Shown: in pieces, positions 8,487 through 17,649 of the stretch | How positions within the stretch are numbered: position 1 is the stretch's first letter | How the letters are laid out: every line of letters begins with the position of its first letter | Origin: Brevibacillus choshinensis | GTDB lineage: Bacteria > Bacillota > Bacilli > Brevibacillales > Brevibacillaceae | Assembly (NCBI RefSeq): GCF_016811915.1 | Contig: NZ_CP069127.1 | Span: 4,181,001-4,245,000 of the forward strand | Reading direction: 5' to 3' | DNA length: 64,000 nucleotides | Translations under genes and position numbers: made by a program | The notes under the pieces: model-generated | Database searches by the model: none | The model's input: only the letters and a program-made list of their open reading frames with translations | What the model was told of the DNA's origin: nothing

Positions 8487-9062
8487 TTGAATCACACACG
8501 AAATACATTGGGTGGAGCTATTTGGATCAATCTGGTCAACACGATCAATAAGCGCCGCATAGATATGCTGGATGACCCTGAGAAAGTCATGCTCTGGCTG
8601 CAGGAAAATCATTTGCTGCGCGATAGTGATCGGAGCGAGCTGGAAAACGCGGAGCGCTATCACCACATCATTTCCGTGCTTCGTTCGCTCCGAGACGTTT
8701 GTTTTGCGGTTCTCTCCGAAATAGAGCGGGACGGCATCTCCTCCATTGTCATCCGGCACATGCAAGCCTTGACAGAACAAATGAACGTACGGCTTACCCT
8801 GCTGTCTTCAGAGGGACGTCTGGAGTTGGTAAACGAAGGTGTCCGCACCGACGATCACATCTCGTATCACGTCTTGGCATCGATGGTGCACACGCTGCAA
8901 ACGGTATCCAAGGAACGGATTCGGACTTGCGAGCATGAAGACTGCATTTTGCACTTCATCGATACCTCCAAATCCGGAAAACGGCGTTGGTGCAGCATGG
9001 AGACATGCGGAAACCGCCACAAGGCAGCCGAGTTCTACGCGAGGAAGAAACAAAAGGAATAA
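8487..9062 (+). CDS. CGNR zinc-finger protein with ABATE domain, putative transcription regulator
   Basis: A 191-residue protein of the family described as putative stress-induced transcription regulators. The N-terminal ABATE-like helical domain (about 1-135) contains the LVNTIN segment, and the C-terminus is a CGNR zinc finger (two Cys pairs, in CEHEDC and CSMETC, then GNRHKAAEFYARKK) that probably binds nucleic acid. AGAGGTG lies directly against the ATG at 8481, too close to use, but seven bases from the TTG at 8487, so I prefer the TTG. It is divergent from the PNPOx-VOC pair and could regulate it; that is an inference from position only. Confidence 0.85.
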   Translation: MNHTRNTLGGAIWINLVNTINKRRIDMLDDPEKVMLWLQENHLLRDSDRSELENAERYHHIISVLRSLRDVCFAVLSEIERDGISSIVIRHMQALTEQMNVRLTLLSSEGRLELVNEGVRTDDHISYHVLASMVHTLQTVSKERIRTCEHEDCILHFIDTSKSGKRRWCSMETCGNRHKAAEFYARKKQKE

Positions 9063-9155
9063 AGGGAGTCTGGTCCGTTCATACCATTTCCTTTTTTATC
9101 CATTTTTGGTATGATGAGAAAAGCTTCATGCCGGCTGGTAAAGGAGGTGCGTTTT

Positions 9156-9728
9156 GTGACCGGATTGTCCAAAATATTTTGGGGACTGTTACTGGTCTTT
9201 GTGGATATACGTTTGAATCAATTTGATATCATACCGGATTTGATCGGGTATATCATCGCGTACGCAGGATTCTCCCAACTGTCCTCCAGTCATTCGCATT
9301 TCGCCAATGCGAAGTTCGCGACCATCCCGCTGCTCTTGTTTTCGATTCTCGAGCTGTTCCAATTCCCTGCGTCGTATCAGGTATCCACGACGGGAGCTGC
9401 ATCCATGAGCGGTCCGATCATCCTCGTCTCGCTGCTCTCTACCGTATTGAGTTTGTACATGATCTATCATCTATGCAAAGGCCTCGGTTATGTGGCTCGA
9501 GAGGCAGGCGCGCCTGAGCTTGCGGAAAAGTCGGAAAATAGATGGAAATACTACCTATGGCTGACTCTCTCCATGTTCGCAATGCCTTTGTTCGCTGTCA
9601 TCGGGTCGCCCGTCATTCTGTTCTTGATCATTCCGTTTGTCATCATGGGCCTTCTCGTTTATGCCATGCTCCTGATGCTCATCCGCGAGGTCGATCAAAT
9701 CTGGCGTTCCACTTCTCTTTATGAATAA
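9156..9728 (+). CDS. Multi-pass membrane protein of unknown function
   Basis: A 190-residue integral membrane protein with about five or six hydrophobic segments and no recognised catalytic motif. The opening segment (FWGLLLVFVDIRLNQFDIIPDLIGYIIAY) is typical of small Firmicute membrane proteins with no named family. The start is the GTG at 9156, which has a perfect AAAGGAGG seven to eight bases upstream; earlier ATG codons in the frame do not. It stands alone between the CGNR gene and a shared terminator. Confidence 0.7.
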   Translation: MTGLSKIFWGLLLVFVDIRLNQFDIIPDLIGYIIAYAGFSQLSSSHSHFANAKFATIPLLLFSILELFQFPASYQVSTTGAASMSGPIILVSLLSTVLSLYMIYHLCKGLGYVAREAGAPELAEKSENRWKYYLWLTLSMFAMPLFAVIGSPVILFLIIPFVIMGLLVYAMLLMLIREVDQIWRSTSLYE

Positions 9729-9746
9729 CGAGTCTTCCCCACATTA

Positions 9747-9785
9747 AAACCCGCTCTTGCCTCTACTAGAAGCAAGAGCGGGTTT
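9747..9785. terminator. Bidirectional terminator between convergent genes
   Basis: A 14-bp perfect stem (AAACCCGCTCTTGC and its complement) around an 11-base loop, with A and T runs on the outer flanks, serves the membrane-protein gene on the left and the ABC permease on the right. Confidence 0.9.
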
Positions 9786-9797
9786 CTTTCTATCGAC

Positions 9798-10787
9798 TCA
9801 TGAAGTCACATCTCGTCTGATGAACACGGTATACGCCACAATCAGCGCGGCGATCGCCCAGATTGTCAACACCGCCAAAGAAAACGGCAAGGTCATTCCT
9901 TTGATGGGCGGCAGCGTCCCATTCAAATAATCCGTCAGCTGCAGATTCACCACAAACAAATACTTGGACGATTCCCATGAAGAGGCCATTTGTGTCAAAA
10001 TCGTACCGCTGATCAAGGCGGCCATCATGATCCCCATTCCCGCAGCGGCGCTTCGCACGAGCACGGAGACCATAAAAGTCACTGTCCCCACTACGACGCA
10101 CACAAACCAGCCTAACCCGTACTGCAAAAGCAAAAACTGCCACTGGGGAATCATGAAGGCACCAGAAGTCTCCAGCTCCCCTCCCGTCACCTCGAAGCCC
10201 GTCAGGATCGGCAGCGTCCACCCTGAATAACCAAAGACGACACCCGACATCACATATGCCAGCAGAAGCGTCGTCAGCACCGTGAGTGAAGTAAACAGCA
10301 GCAGCGTGAGGTACTTGCTGGTCAACACCTTCCACCTTCGCACCGGCCTCGTCAGCAGGAGCTTGATCGTCCCTTCACTAAACTCGGCGGATACCAGATC
10401 GACCGCCAATACAACGATGATCATGGGCAGAAACATCGACACAGCCTGATCCATAAAACCGCGGGCAAAGGTAGGTCCTCCCGGTGCCATCGGATTGATG
10501 TCGTGGTCGAGGTAGTACTGCTGCTGCTGAATCCGTACCTTGATGAAATCACGCCACTCATCGGGCAAACGGCTGGATGCAAGCCTGTTTTGCATGTCCA
10601 CGATCTGTTGTGTCAGCAGGGGCCGCCAATCGGTAGTCCCCATGCGTTCCTGGGCGGTTAGGACGGAACGGTATTGCGCGTAGGTAAAAATCGGAATCAG
10701 GATCGCCAAAATCAGCACCACGACGAGAAAGCGGCGCCTGCGAAGCAGCTTCATCGTCTCATTTTGTACCAGTCCCAGCATGCTCAC
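9798..10787 (-). CDS. ABC-2 type transporter permease
   Basis: A 329-residue permease with an N-terminal helix after a basic cluster (MKLLRRRRFLVV), a large outer loop (about 45-105), and about five more helices in the second half. This is the ABC-2 layout used for export of drugs, peptides or lipids. The GTG at 10787 has GGAGGCGG 11 bases upstream; the start lies inside the preceding ATPase gene (29-bp overlap), so the two are coupled. The substrate is unknown; similar pairs act in bacitracin or lantibiotic self-protection and in Na+ or drug export. Confidence 0.88.
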   Translation of the reverse strand: MSMLGLVQNETMKLLRRRRFLVVVLILAILIPIFTYAQYRSVLTAQERMGTTDWRPLLTQQIVDMQNRLASSRLPDEWRDFIKVRIQQQQYYLDHDINPMAPGGPTFARGFMDQAVSMFLPMIIVVLAVDLVSAEFSEGTIKLLLTRPVRRWKVLTSKYLTLLLFTSLTVLTTLLLAYVMSGVVFGYSGWTLPILTGFEVTGGELETSGAFMIPQWQFLLLQYGLGWFVCVVVGTVTFMVSVLVRSAAAGMGIMMAALISGTILTQMASSWESSKYLFVVNLQLTDYLNGTLPPIKGMTLPFSLAVLTIWAIAALIVAYTVFIRRDVTS

Positions 10788-11712
10788 TTCGATTGCCGCC
10801 TCCTTCGGTCAACGTAAGGAACAGGTCCTCCAGCGTAACCGTCTTTGTAGCGATCCCTATGACGGGGATTCCCGCTCGCACCATCGCCTGATTCACTTCG
10901 CTGACTCTCTCCACGTCCATGCGGCACTTCAGACGATCTTCACCTGCTTCCCATACCTCTTTTACGGCCGGATGCCCTCTTAATACTTCAATGGTTTTGG
11001 GTAAGGACGCCGCTTGTACCGTCCAATCCACTTGATCGGCGAATTGCTCCATCAGTTCCTTGACCAGTCCGACTGAAATCACCTTTCCCTGGCTGATGAT
11101 CGCCACTCGATCACACATCATTTCAATCTCACTCAGCAGGTGGCTGGAGATGAAAACAGCAAGCCCCTCTTCCTCCGCAAGTCTCCGGATAAACTGGCGC
11201 ATCTCCCGAATTCCTGCCGGGTCCAGCCCATTCGTCGGTTCATCCAGGATGAGGATTTTGGGTCGGTGCAAAAGTGCCTGGGCGATCCCGAGCCGTTGCC
11301 GCATCCCGAGCGAGTACGTCTTGACCTTGTCATCGATCGCACGCTCCAGATCGACAAAGCGCACGATTTCCTCAATTCTCTCAGGGGAGATGCCGCCGCT
11401 CATGCGGGCAAATTGCTCCAGATTCTCCCGGCCTGTCATGAATTTGTACAGCTCCGGGTTTTCTACGATGCAGCCAACCTGAGCGATGGCCTGCGGAAAC
11501 TCTTCCTGCAGGGAAATTCCTCCTATTCGGATCTCTCCCCCATCTGCCGCAGCCAGTCCGACGAGCATGCGGATCGTCGTGGTCTTCCCCGCACCGTTTG
11601 GCCCGAGAAAGCCAAAAACCTCGCCTGAAAAGACATCGAAGGTGATATCGTGAATGATCGGTTTTTTGCCGATCTTTTTATGCAATCCTTTTACAGAAAG
11701 TACTTCAGCCAA
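10759..11712 (-). CDS. ABC transporter ATP-binding protein
   Basis: A 317-residue ATPase that energises the permease encoded just downstream. All hallmarks are present: Walker A (GPNGAGKTT, about residues 37-45), Q-loop, signature (YSLGMRQR), Walker B (ILILDEPT), D-loop and H-switch (SSHLLSE), then a C-terminal extension of about 90 residues seen in BcrA/DrrA-like exporters. I prefer the TTG at 11712, spaced seven bases from CAGGAGGGTG, over the ATG at 11733, which lies upstream of that site. The ATPase and permease together make a complete half-size exporter; no binding protein is expected. Confidence 0.92.
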   Translation of the reverse strand: MAEVLSVKGLHKKIGKKPIIHDITFDVFSGEVFGFLGPNGAGKTTTIRMLVGLAAADGGEIRIGGISLQEEFPQAIAQVGCIVENPELYKFMTGRENLEQFARMSGGISPERIEEIVRFVDLERAIDDKVKTYSLGMRQRLGIAQALLHRPKILILDEPTNGLDPAGIREMRQFIRRLAEEEGLAVFISSHLLSEIEMMCDRVAIISQGKVISVGLVKELMEQFADQVDWTVQAASLPKTIEVLRGHPAVKEVWEAGEDRLKCRMDVERVSEVNQAMVRAGIPVIGIATKTVTLEDLFLTLTEGGGNRSEHAGTGTK

Positions 11713-11797
11713 ATGTGCACCCTCCTGTTCCATTGCCGCTCCATTGCCTGTCGGAAGCGATCTGATTATGGTACACTGTCAAAAGATGTCCAACCAC

Positions 11798-11806
11798 ATT
11801 ATACCA
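11798..11806 (-). promoter_or_regulatory. Extended -10 promoter of the ABC exporter operon
   Basis: On the minus strand TGGTATAAT gives a perfect -10 with an extended TGn. No convincing -35 is present. The predicted leader is about 78 nt. Confidence 0.45.
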
Positions 11807-11843
11807 CGATCTTCCACCAACACTTAAATAGGAGGAGTATCCG

Positions 11844-12632
11844 ATGCGCACATCCGGAAGACTGCTCTGGCGAATGGCAGGTCTCTTGTCCTTTGCTTCC
11901 TTTTTGCTGTTTGCGACTGGATTTGTTCTTGCCCTCGATCCTCAGCAGTTGGCTCCCGCCCGAGCCACAGCACCATCTCAGACACCGCAGAAAACATCAC
12001 CCCTGCCAGCTGAAGGAGTGCACAAAATCGTCGCCCTGGGTGACTCTCTCACTCGCGGAGCAGGCGACGCCAACGGTCAGGGCTATGCAGGCCTCGTCCG
12101 TCAGGCACTGGAGAAAAAGCTCGGAACGTCCATCACGTTCTCCAATCTCGCCATCAACGGACAGGAATCCACCGATCTGGTCAAGCAGCTGTCACAAGAG
12201 CAAGTCAAATCGCTGCTAGGTGAAGCCAACCTCGTCTTGTTCACCATCGGCGGGAATGACATGTTCCGGCAAACGGGTGGTCTCTATACCATTGACAAAG
12301 AAAAATTGGCCGCGGCTACCAAGCAGCTCACGACCAATTATGAAGAAGTGATCAAACAAATTCGCACAGTCAATCCCAAAGCGACGATCGTCTACACGAC
12401 GCTGTACAATCCGTTTGGCGACACGGAAGCCTCGGTCGATACCATCAAACCTGTGATCGACTGGAACTACACCGCATCCCAGATCGCCGCGAAATACTCG
12501 AATGTGATCGTCGTTCCTACCTACGATTTGTTTGTCGGCAAAGAGAAATCGTATCTGTACACGGATCATTTCCACCCGAACACCGCAGGTTACGAGCGAA
12601 TGGCGGCACGTGTGGTGCAGGCGTTAGAGTGA
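11844..12632 (+). CDS. Exported SGNH/GDSL hydrolase
   Basis: A 262-residue lipase/esterase-like enzyme of the SGNH fold. An N-terminal membrane segment (about 9-30) works as a signal or anchor, so the enzyme acts outside the cell. The catalytic blocks are all visible: GDSLTRG (nucleophile Ser), the Gly of block II, GGND (block III) and DHFHPN (Asp and His of block V). Family members remove acyl groups from lipids, polysaccharides or peptidoglycan. AGGAGGAG lies upstream of the ATG. Its last nine bases overlap the end of the convergent MFS gene, and no terminator separates them. Confidence 0.9.
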   Translation: MRTSGRLLWRMAGLLSFASFLLFATGFVLALDPQQLAPARATAPSQTPQKTSPLPAEGVHKIVALGDSLTRGAGDANGQGYAGLVRQALEKKLGTSITFSNLAINGQESTDLVKQLSQEQVKSLLGEANLVLFTIGGNDMFRQTGGLYTIDKEKLAAATKQLTTNYEEVIKQIRTVNPKATIVYTTLYNPFGDTEASVDTIKPVIDWNYTASQIAAKYSNVIVVPTYDLFVGKEKSYLYTDHFHPNTAGYERMAARVVQALE

Positions 12633-13859
12633 GTTGGTCCGCGCGTAGTTAATCGACTTGCCAGTGCTTGTGATATAGGCACGCTGGCCGGCCCACTGAA
12701 AGACGTTGCTGACCATCGAAAAGGCTGCAACGACGAGGAACAAGGTCGTTCCCCCGTAAGCTGCGAGCAAAACGCCACCCATCCATGGTCCGATAAACTG
12801 TCCCACGCTGCTGAAGCTTTTCGCTCCATAGTAGCTGCCTCGCATTCCTTCCGGCGCCATCCGGTCAATCAGTACATCCCCGGAGGTAAAGGTGAGAATT
12901 TCGCCAAACGTGAAAAAGACCATGGCGATGATGAAGATGACCCACGAATTGGCGAAGGCGTAGCCGATATCGCCGATCGCGTACATGACGTTCCCCACAA
13001 CGATGGCTGTGAGGGGCGTCTTTTTTTCTGCCCAGGTCGTGAGCGGAAGCTGCATGACTACGACGACGATGGCATTGATGCTCATCAGGATCGCAAACAA
13101 TTCTGTCCCGTTTGCTACGGCCATCTCCGCGAATTTAGCCAGCGTCGATGACATCTGTGAGTAGCCGATCGCTCCCAGCATCCCGGCGATCATATAGAAG
13201 CGGAACGCCTTGTCGTTCACCACGACACTGAAAGCACGTCTAAACGTGATGACTTCTTTCTTTTGCCCCTCGATTTTCTTGATGCCAAACTTGTTCAAGA
13301 GCCCCTGCAAGCTGATCACGTATATCAGGTAGATGATGGCGGTAATCAGGAAAGGCAGGGCGACCGATGTCTTGGCGAGCACTGCTCCAGCGATCGGCCC
13401 GACCGCTACCCCAACGTTGATCGCAGTGTAGCGAAGACTGAACACGCGAAATCGTTTTTCGGGCTCTGTCACATCCGCCATCAAGGCCTGAGACACCGGC
13501 TCGTAGAAGGATCGACAGAGACCGCCTACGATATTGAGCAGCAAAAGCACCATCGGATTCTTGCTGAGCGCAAATCCCAGAAATACGAACGTCCAGACGT
13601 AAAGGGCACCCAGCATCACTCGCCTGCGCCCGATTCGATCGGAAAGTGTCCCTGCAATAAATCCTCCCACCGTCCCTGCCAGCGGGCCAGCTCCAATCAG
13701 CAGCCCGATCGTCGCCAGATCCATATCCGTATTGTTGGATAAGTACAAAAACAAAAATGGCATGCTCATGGAGCTGGCAGCCCTCACAAACACGGTCCCG
13801 ATCACCAGTGACCAAACGATCGGATGAAACTCCTTTAACATCGTCGTGACCCTACCCAT
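12624..13859 (-). CDS. MFS transporter, drug-efflux type
   Basis: A 411-residue major facilitator with about 12 helices. The signature between helices 2 and 3 (GTLSDRIGRRR) and the motif C-like glycine-rich segment in helix 5 (NVGVAVGPIAGAVL) mark it as a proton-driven exporter of the DHA1/MdtH-like group. The substrate is not predictable. The GAGGAGAG run lies before the ATG at 13859, and a strong SigA promoter sits about 70 bases upstream of the start. Confidence 0.9.
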   Translation of the reverse strand: MGRVTTMLKEFHPIVWSLVIGTVFVRAASSMSMPFLFLYLSNNTDMDLATIGLLIGAGPLAGTVGGFIAGTLSDRIGRRRVMLGALYVWTFVFLGFALSKNPMVLLLLNIVGGLCRSFYEPVSQALMADVTEPEKRFRVFSLRYTAINVGVAVGPIAGAVLAKTSVALPFLITAIIYLIYVISLQGLLNKFGIKKIEGQKKEVITFRRAFSVVVNDKAFRFYMIAGMLGAIGYSQMSSTLAKFAEMAVANGTELFAILMSINAIVVVVMQLPLTTWAEKKTPLTAIVVGNVMYAIGDIGYAFANSWVIFIIAMVFFTFGEILTFTSGDVLIDRMAPEGMRGSYYGAKSFSSVGQFIGPWMGGVLLAAYGGTTLFLVVAAFSMVSNVFQWAGQRAYITSTGKSINYARTNSL

Positions 13860-13927
13860 ATTCTCTCTCTCCTCGGCAACTGTTCTGCTCTCTGTGTCTT
13901 CCCGAACAGACGCTCTGTGATGTACTC

Positions 13928-13956
13928 ATTGTAGAGAGGAGGAAGGGGTTCGTCAA
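13928..13956 (-). promoter_or_regulatory. SigA promoter of the MFS gene
   Basis: TTGACG and TACAAT are separated by exactly 17 bases on the minus strand, about 70 bases before the start codon. Confidence 0.75.
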
Positions 13957-14030
13957 TGAGCATTCAAAATTTTTGGATTATGAAAATTTTCTATGAGGCT
14001 TACCAATATTTCGATAATAGCCAATCAAAA

Positions 14031-14056
14031 TAAAAAAAACCGGGCATTCACCCGGC
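14031..14056 (-). terminator. Terminator of ytnP
   Basis: CCGGG/CCCGG stem with a six-base loop followed on the minus strand by eight T, just after the ytnP stop codon. Confidence 0.85.
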
Positions 14057-14061
14057 TCTCT

Positions 14062-14910
14062 TTACAGCTCAATCTCGATATGATCGATGATTTCGCCTTT
14101 CTCATTCCATTTTACGACGCGATAGACGGCGTCATGGTAAAACGTAAACCATGCTCCTTGCTCGATCCCGCTCTTGATCCACTGTTCCTTGGCGAAGATG
14201 GATGTCATCGGATAATCGTCGTACGCCATCACCCACAGAGGGTTATGGTGAGAATGCGTGGGCATGATGTCGGCGAGATGCAGCACCAGCTCGCCTTCGC
14301 TCTCCATCCGCACAATCGCATGTCCCAGGCTATGTCCGCCCGTATGGTGGAGCGTAATCCCTGGCAGCACCTCGTACTGCTCTCCATAGGTCTGTACAAG
14401 CTGCTCGATTGGCCGCCAGTTATCCTCCCAGTATGTATTGCGTGAGCGAATGTTGGGCTCCTTCATTTCCGCCCATTCCTGCTCCTGCACGTAAATCACA
14501 GCGCGAGGGAAAGTGGGAACGAGCTGCCCATCCTGAACACTCACCAGACCGTTGCAATGGTCGTAGTGCATATGTGTCATCACGACGATATCGATATCTG
14601 CCGGGGTCAGCCCCTTTGCAGCTAATGCTTCAATCACTTGCGACTCTTCCTCGAGTCCAAAATTGCGCTTTTGCTTGTCCGTCAGGCGGCCGTTGCCCAT
14701 CCCCGCCTCGATCAGGATTCGCTTCCCATACGCTTCTACGAGAATGGGGTCCGCTCTCAGCGGAATTTGATTGAGTTCATTGGACGGATATTTTTTGCTC
14801 CACAAAGGTTTAGGTACTACACCAAACATCGCACCCCCGTCGAGCTTTGTGAGACCGCCTTTTAACCAAGTAAGCTGAAATGCACCTACACTCCATTCAT
14901 TCAACTTCAT
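14062..14910 (-). CDS. ytnP: YtnP-family quorum-quenching lactonase (metallo-beta-lactamase fold)
   Basis: A 282-residue metallohydrolase closely following B. subtilis YtnP, which opens N-acyl-homoserine lactone rings and interferes with signalling by neighbours. The family opening (LTWLKGG, LDGGAMFGVVPKPLWSKKYP) and the zinc site THMHYDH (HxHxDH) are clear, with later ligands in HHTGGHSLGH and the Asp of LHLADIMP. I use the ATG at 14910 (GTAGGAGGCG upstream) and not the ATG 20 codons earlier. The enzyme is probably cytoplasmic. A terminator on each side makes it a single-gene unit. Confidence 0.9.
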   Translation of the reverse strand: MKLNEWSVGAFQLTWLKGGLTKLDGGAMFGVVPKPLWSKKYPSNELNQIPLRADPILVEAYGKRILIEAGMGNGRLTDKQKRNFGLEEESQVIEALAAKGLTPADIDIVVMTHMHYDHCNGLVSVQDGQLVPTFPRAVIYVQEQEWAEMKEPNIRSRNTYWEDNWRPIEQLVQTYGEQYEVLPGITLHHTGGHSLGHAIVRMESEGELVLHLADIMPTHSHHNPLWVMAYDDYPMTSIFAKEQWIKSGIEQGAWFTFYHDAVYRVVKWNEKGEIIDHIEIEL

Positions 14911-14960
14911 ATCCACGCCTCCTACATCTATGCCATCATTATGCCGCGATGAGGCAAAGC

Positions 14961-14984
14961 AAAAAAGCACTCCGCTCAGAGTGC
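14961..14984 (-). terminator. Terminator of the 98-residue protein gene
   Basis: GCACTC/GAGTGC stem with a six-base loop and six T on the minus strand, two bases after the stop codon. Confidence 0.8.
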
Positions 14985-14985
14985 C

Positions 14986-15282
14986 TTACTGCTTCACTGC
15001 CACACTTACGGTTCGCGTCGCCGGAGCTATTTCCAAAAGGACCTCACTAGAGACTGCTTGCACAGTTACATCGGATTCCGAGCGTCTATGGTGGAGAACA
15101 AGTTGGGCTACTTTTTCATTTTCGCGATATACGCTGATCAATGTCTGCAGGGGGTTTGCACTACCGCCTGCGATCATCTTAAAGCCCGGGGCAATGGTAA
15201 ACGTCCAGCCTTCCACCTCCATTATCGGTGAGAGCGAGTATAAGAAGTGACGTTTTCCAAGCAATATGCCGTTATGATTCAT
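14986..15282 (-). CDS. Hypothetical protein, 98 residues
   Basis: A small soluble protein with alternating beta-strand-like stretches (GWTFTIAPGFKMIAGG, TLISVYRENEKVAQLVL, TVQAVSSEVLLEIAP), no Cys and no signal peptide. I do not recognise a family. The start is uncertain: the frame opens at a TTG at 15300, while the ATG at 15282 has only a GGGGGC run about 12 bases away. A good terminator directly behind it supports expression. The 170 bp between it and the oxidoreductase gene on its right hold no recognised element. Confidence 0.55.
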   Translation of the reverse strand: MNHNGILLGKRHFLYSLSPIMEVEGWTFTIAPGFKMIAGGSANPLQTLISVYRENEKVAQLVLHHRRSESDVTVQAVSSEVLLEIAPATRTVSVAVKQ

Positions 15283-15452
15283 CAAGGCGAGTGCCCCCAA
15301 TCAAATGAATTTGAACAATATGCTATTATTTTGCAAGAATTTAAGTACGTTGAAAAGTCTTTCGACAAAACTTCTTATAAGGTGACATCTCATTCCATCA
15401 TACACTACACCGCGTATTTTCGGAATAAAAAAACTTCTGCCACGCGAAAGAA

Positions 15453-17456
15453 TCAGATGGCTCTGCCGACAAGGGCCCCTTCGTAGATCGCCCGCTTGGC
15501 ATCCAATTCCCCCGCCTCCTTGGCTCCACCGATCACATGGACAGGCAGGCGGCCCTGCAAGGCATGGAACAGACTGTCATTGGGGGTCGCTCCGGCTGCG
15601 ATGATGACGGTATCCGCCTGTACCAGCTGCTCCTGCTCCTGATTGCGAATGATGACGCCCTCTGCAGTAATTTCCTTGTAGTCGATCTGCGTCACCATTT
15701 CCACACCGTGACGCTTCAGATTGGCCAGCACTGCCCAGCGTGTCGTCTTCCCGAGCCCTGTCCCTACATGCTTCCCGCGCCTCAGCATGAACACTTTTCT
15801 GCCGCTATGCGATAGCTGGTGCATCGCTTTGGCATCGAGTATCCGATACTCCAGCAAATACTGGGCTGATTGTGGCGAGATGGGTTGATCCTGCACCAGC
15901 AGATGAGACAGGTCGCAGGCGATTCCTCCAGCACCCACGATTGCCACGCGGCGTCCGACCTTTGCCTTTTTTTCAAAGACGCGGTCATAGCTCACGACAT
16001 GCGGCAGATCGACTCCCGGAATATCCGGTCTACGAGGATTGACTCCTGTCGCGACAACCACTTCCTCAAATCCTTCTTCAATCAATGAATCTGCAGTTGC
16101 TGCCATCTCCAGTCTGACTTGGACCCCCATTTGATTCAGCTGGGTCTTGTAGTAGCGCAGCGTTTCATTAAATTCCTCTTTGCCCGGCACTTGCCTTGCG
16201 TAGTTGAGCTGGCCACCGATCTGGTTTTGCTTTTCGAAAATGACGACCTGATGACCCCGCTCCGCCAGAACGCGTGCCGCTTCCAGTCCGGCTGGTCCCG
16301 CACCGACGACCGCCACTCTCTTGCTTACCATTGCAGGCTCCAGCGCCCATTCTTTTTCACGGCCTACGACTGGATTGACCATGCAGGATGCGACCTTGCC
16401 ATCAAAGATGTGGTCCAGGCAAGCCTGATTGCACGCGATACAGGTGTTTACCTCATCGAACTGACCTGCTCTGCTTTTACGGACGATCTGCGAATCTGCA
16501 AGGAATGGACGCGCCATCGACACCATGTCACTGCGCCCCTCGGCGATGATCGCTTCTGCCTGACGAAGATCGTTGATCCGATTGCTGGCAATCACCGGTA
16601 TCCTGACCGCCTCTTTGATCTGCTGCGCTACCCACACGTACGCACCTCGGGGCACCATCATGGCAATCGTAGGCACTTTCGACTCATGCCAGCCGATCCC
16701 CACATTGAGAGCGCTTACACCTGCTTGCTCCAGCATCCGCGCGAATTGCAGCGTCTCCTCCATTGTCGTGCTATCCGGCATCAGATCAAGCCCTGACATG
16801 CGGAAGATGACAGGGAAATCTGGCCCCACTGCCGTAATCACTCGCTTCGCCACTTCGATCCCAAAACGTGCCCGCCGAGCAAAATCCCCGCCCCAGTCAT
16901 CCTCGCGTTTGTTGGTGACCGGAGACAAAAATTGATTGATCAGGTACCCCTCTGATCCCATGATTTCAACTGCGTCAAAGCCTGCCCGTATGGCTCGTGA
17001 TGCTCCATCTGCGAAATCCTGAATGGTCCTTTCGATTTCCGCAGGATTCATTTCGCGCGGTTTATGGCGATTAATCGGTGCTTGCAGGGCAGATGGTGCT
17101 ACCGACTCGACTCCTGTAGCCTCTTGGTGGGCATAGCGACCGGCATGAAATAGTTGCAGAGCAATCTTTCCCCCCGCTTCGTGAACAGCTGCTGTGATGA
17201 GGCGAAGGGGCTCCACATGCTCATCCAGATACACGTTGCAGTACGCATCCCCCATACCGCCTTCCCGACAGACTGCAGCCCCTCCTGTGACGATCAGACC
17301 GACCTCTCCACTGGCCCGTTCCGCATAAAAGGCAGCCAATCGTTCGACTCCATCCTCCAGCTTCTCAAAGCCAACGTGCATCGATCCCATCAGGACCCGG
17401 TTGGGCAGCATCATCGGCCCGATTTGAATGGGTTCCCATACTTTCGATACTTCCAT
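15453..17456 (-). CDS. fadH: 2,4-dienoyl-CoA reductase-like flavoprotein (FadH type)
   Basis: A 667-residue iron-sulfur flavoenzyme of the NADPH-dependent 2,4-dienoyl-CoA reductase family, needed for beta-oxidation of unsaturated fatty acids. An FMN TIM barrel (about 1-340) with the active-site Tyr/His region (FHAGRY, MGSEGYLINQF) is followed by a 4Fe-4S cluster motif, C-x2-C-x3-C-x11-C (CIACNQAC and a later Cys, about 344-363). Then come FAD-binding (VVGAGPAGLEAA) and NAD(P)-binding (IVGAGGIACD) domains. AAGGAGG precedes the ATG. A FadR-like operator 26 bases upstream fits a fatty-acid role, but the same architecture occurs in other enoate or trimethylamine-type reductases. Confidence 0.85.
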   Translation of the reverse strand: MEVSKVWEPIQIGPMMLPNRVLMGSMHVGFEKLEDGVERLAAFYAERASGEVGLIVTGGAAVCREGGMGDAYCNVYLDEHVEPLRLITAAVHEAGGKIALQLFHAGRYAHQEATGVESVAPSALQAPINRHKPREMNPAEIERTIQDFADGASRAIRAGFDAVEIMGSEGYLINQFLSPVTNKREDDWGGDFARRARFGIEVAKRVITAVGPDFPVIFRMSGLDLMPDSTTMEETLQFARMLEQAGVSALNVGIGWHESKVPTIAMMVPRGAYVWVAQQIKEAVRIPVIASNRINDLRQAEAIIAEGRSDMVSMARPFLADSQIVRKSRAGQFDEVNTCIACNQACLDHIFDGKVASCMVNPVVGREKEWALEPAMVSKRVAVVGAGPAGLEAARVLAERGHQVVIFEKQNQIGGQLNYARQVPGKEEFNETLRYYKTQLNQMGVQVRLEMAATADSLIEEGFEEVVVATGVNPRRPDIPGVDLPHVVSYDRVFEKKAKVGRRVAIVGAGGIACDLSHLLVQDQPISPQSAQYLLEYRILDAKAMHQLSHSGRKVFMLRRGKHVGTGLGKTTRWAVLANLKRHGVEMVTQIDYKEITAEGVIIRNQEQEQLVQADTVIIAAGATPNDSLFHALQGRLPVHVIGGAKEAGELDAKRAIYEGALVGRAI

Positions 17457-17481
17457 CCTCTGTTTCCTCCTTGCCTATTTG

Positions 17482-17499
17482 CGAGTGAACATTCATTCA
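17482..17499 (-). promoter_or_regulatory. FadR(YsiA)-like operator upstream of the dienoyl-CoA reductase
   Basis: On the minus strand TGAATGAATGTTCACTCG matches the B. subtilis FadR consensus TGAATGAMTANTCATTCA at about 14 of 17 defined positions, with the left half perfect. It lies between the presumed promoter and the ribosome site. No fadR gene is in the window. Confidence 0.6.
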
Positions 17500-17591
17500 T
17501 TTTTCATTGCTTCTCTTTTCTTCTTCGTTCCTTCAAATTCCTCCCTTTGTTTGAAACATTGCGAAAACGGCTTGTTCTCATGCATCCTTTA

Positions 17592-17627
17592 TGAAAAAAA
17601 AGCTCGGGAGGCTATCCCCAAGCTCTT
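17592..17627 (-). terminator. Terminator after the 156-residue protein gene
   Basis: On the minus strand AGCTTGGG pairs with CCCGAGCT (one G-U pair) around a short loop and is followed by eight T. Confidence 0.75.
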
Positions 17628-17649
17628 TAAACAAGGATGTTCCAATTTC

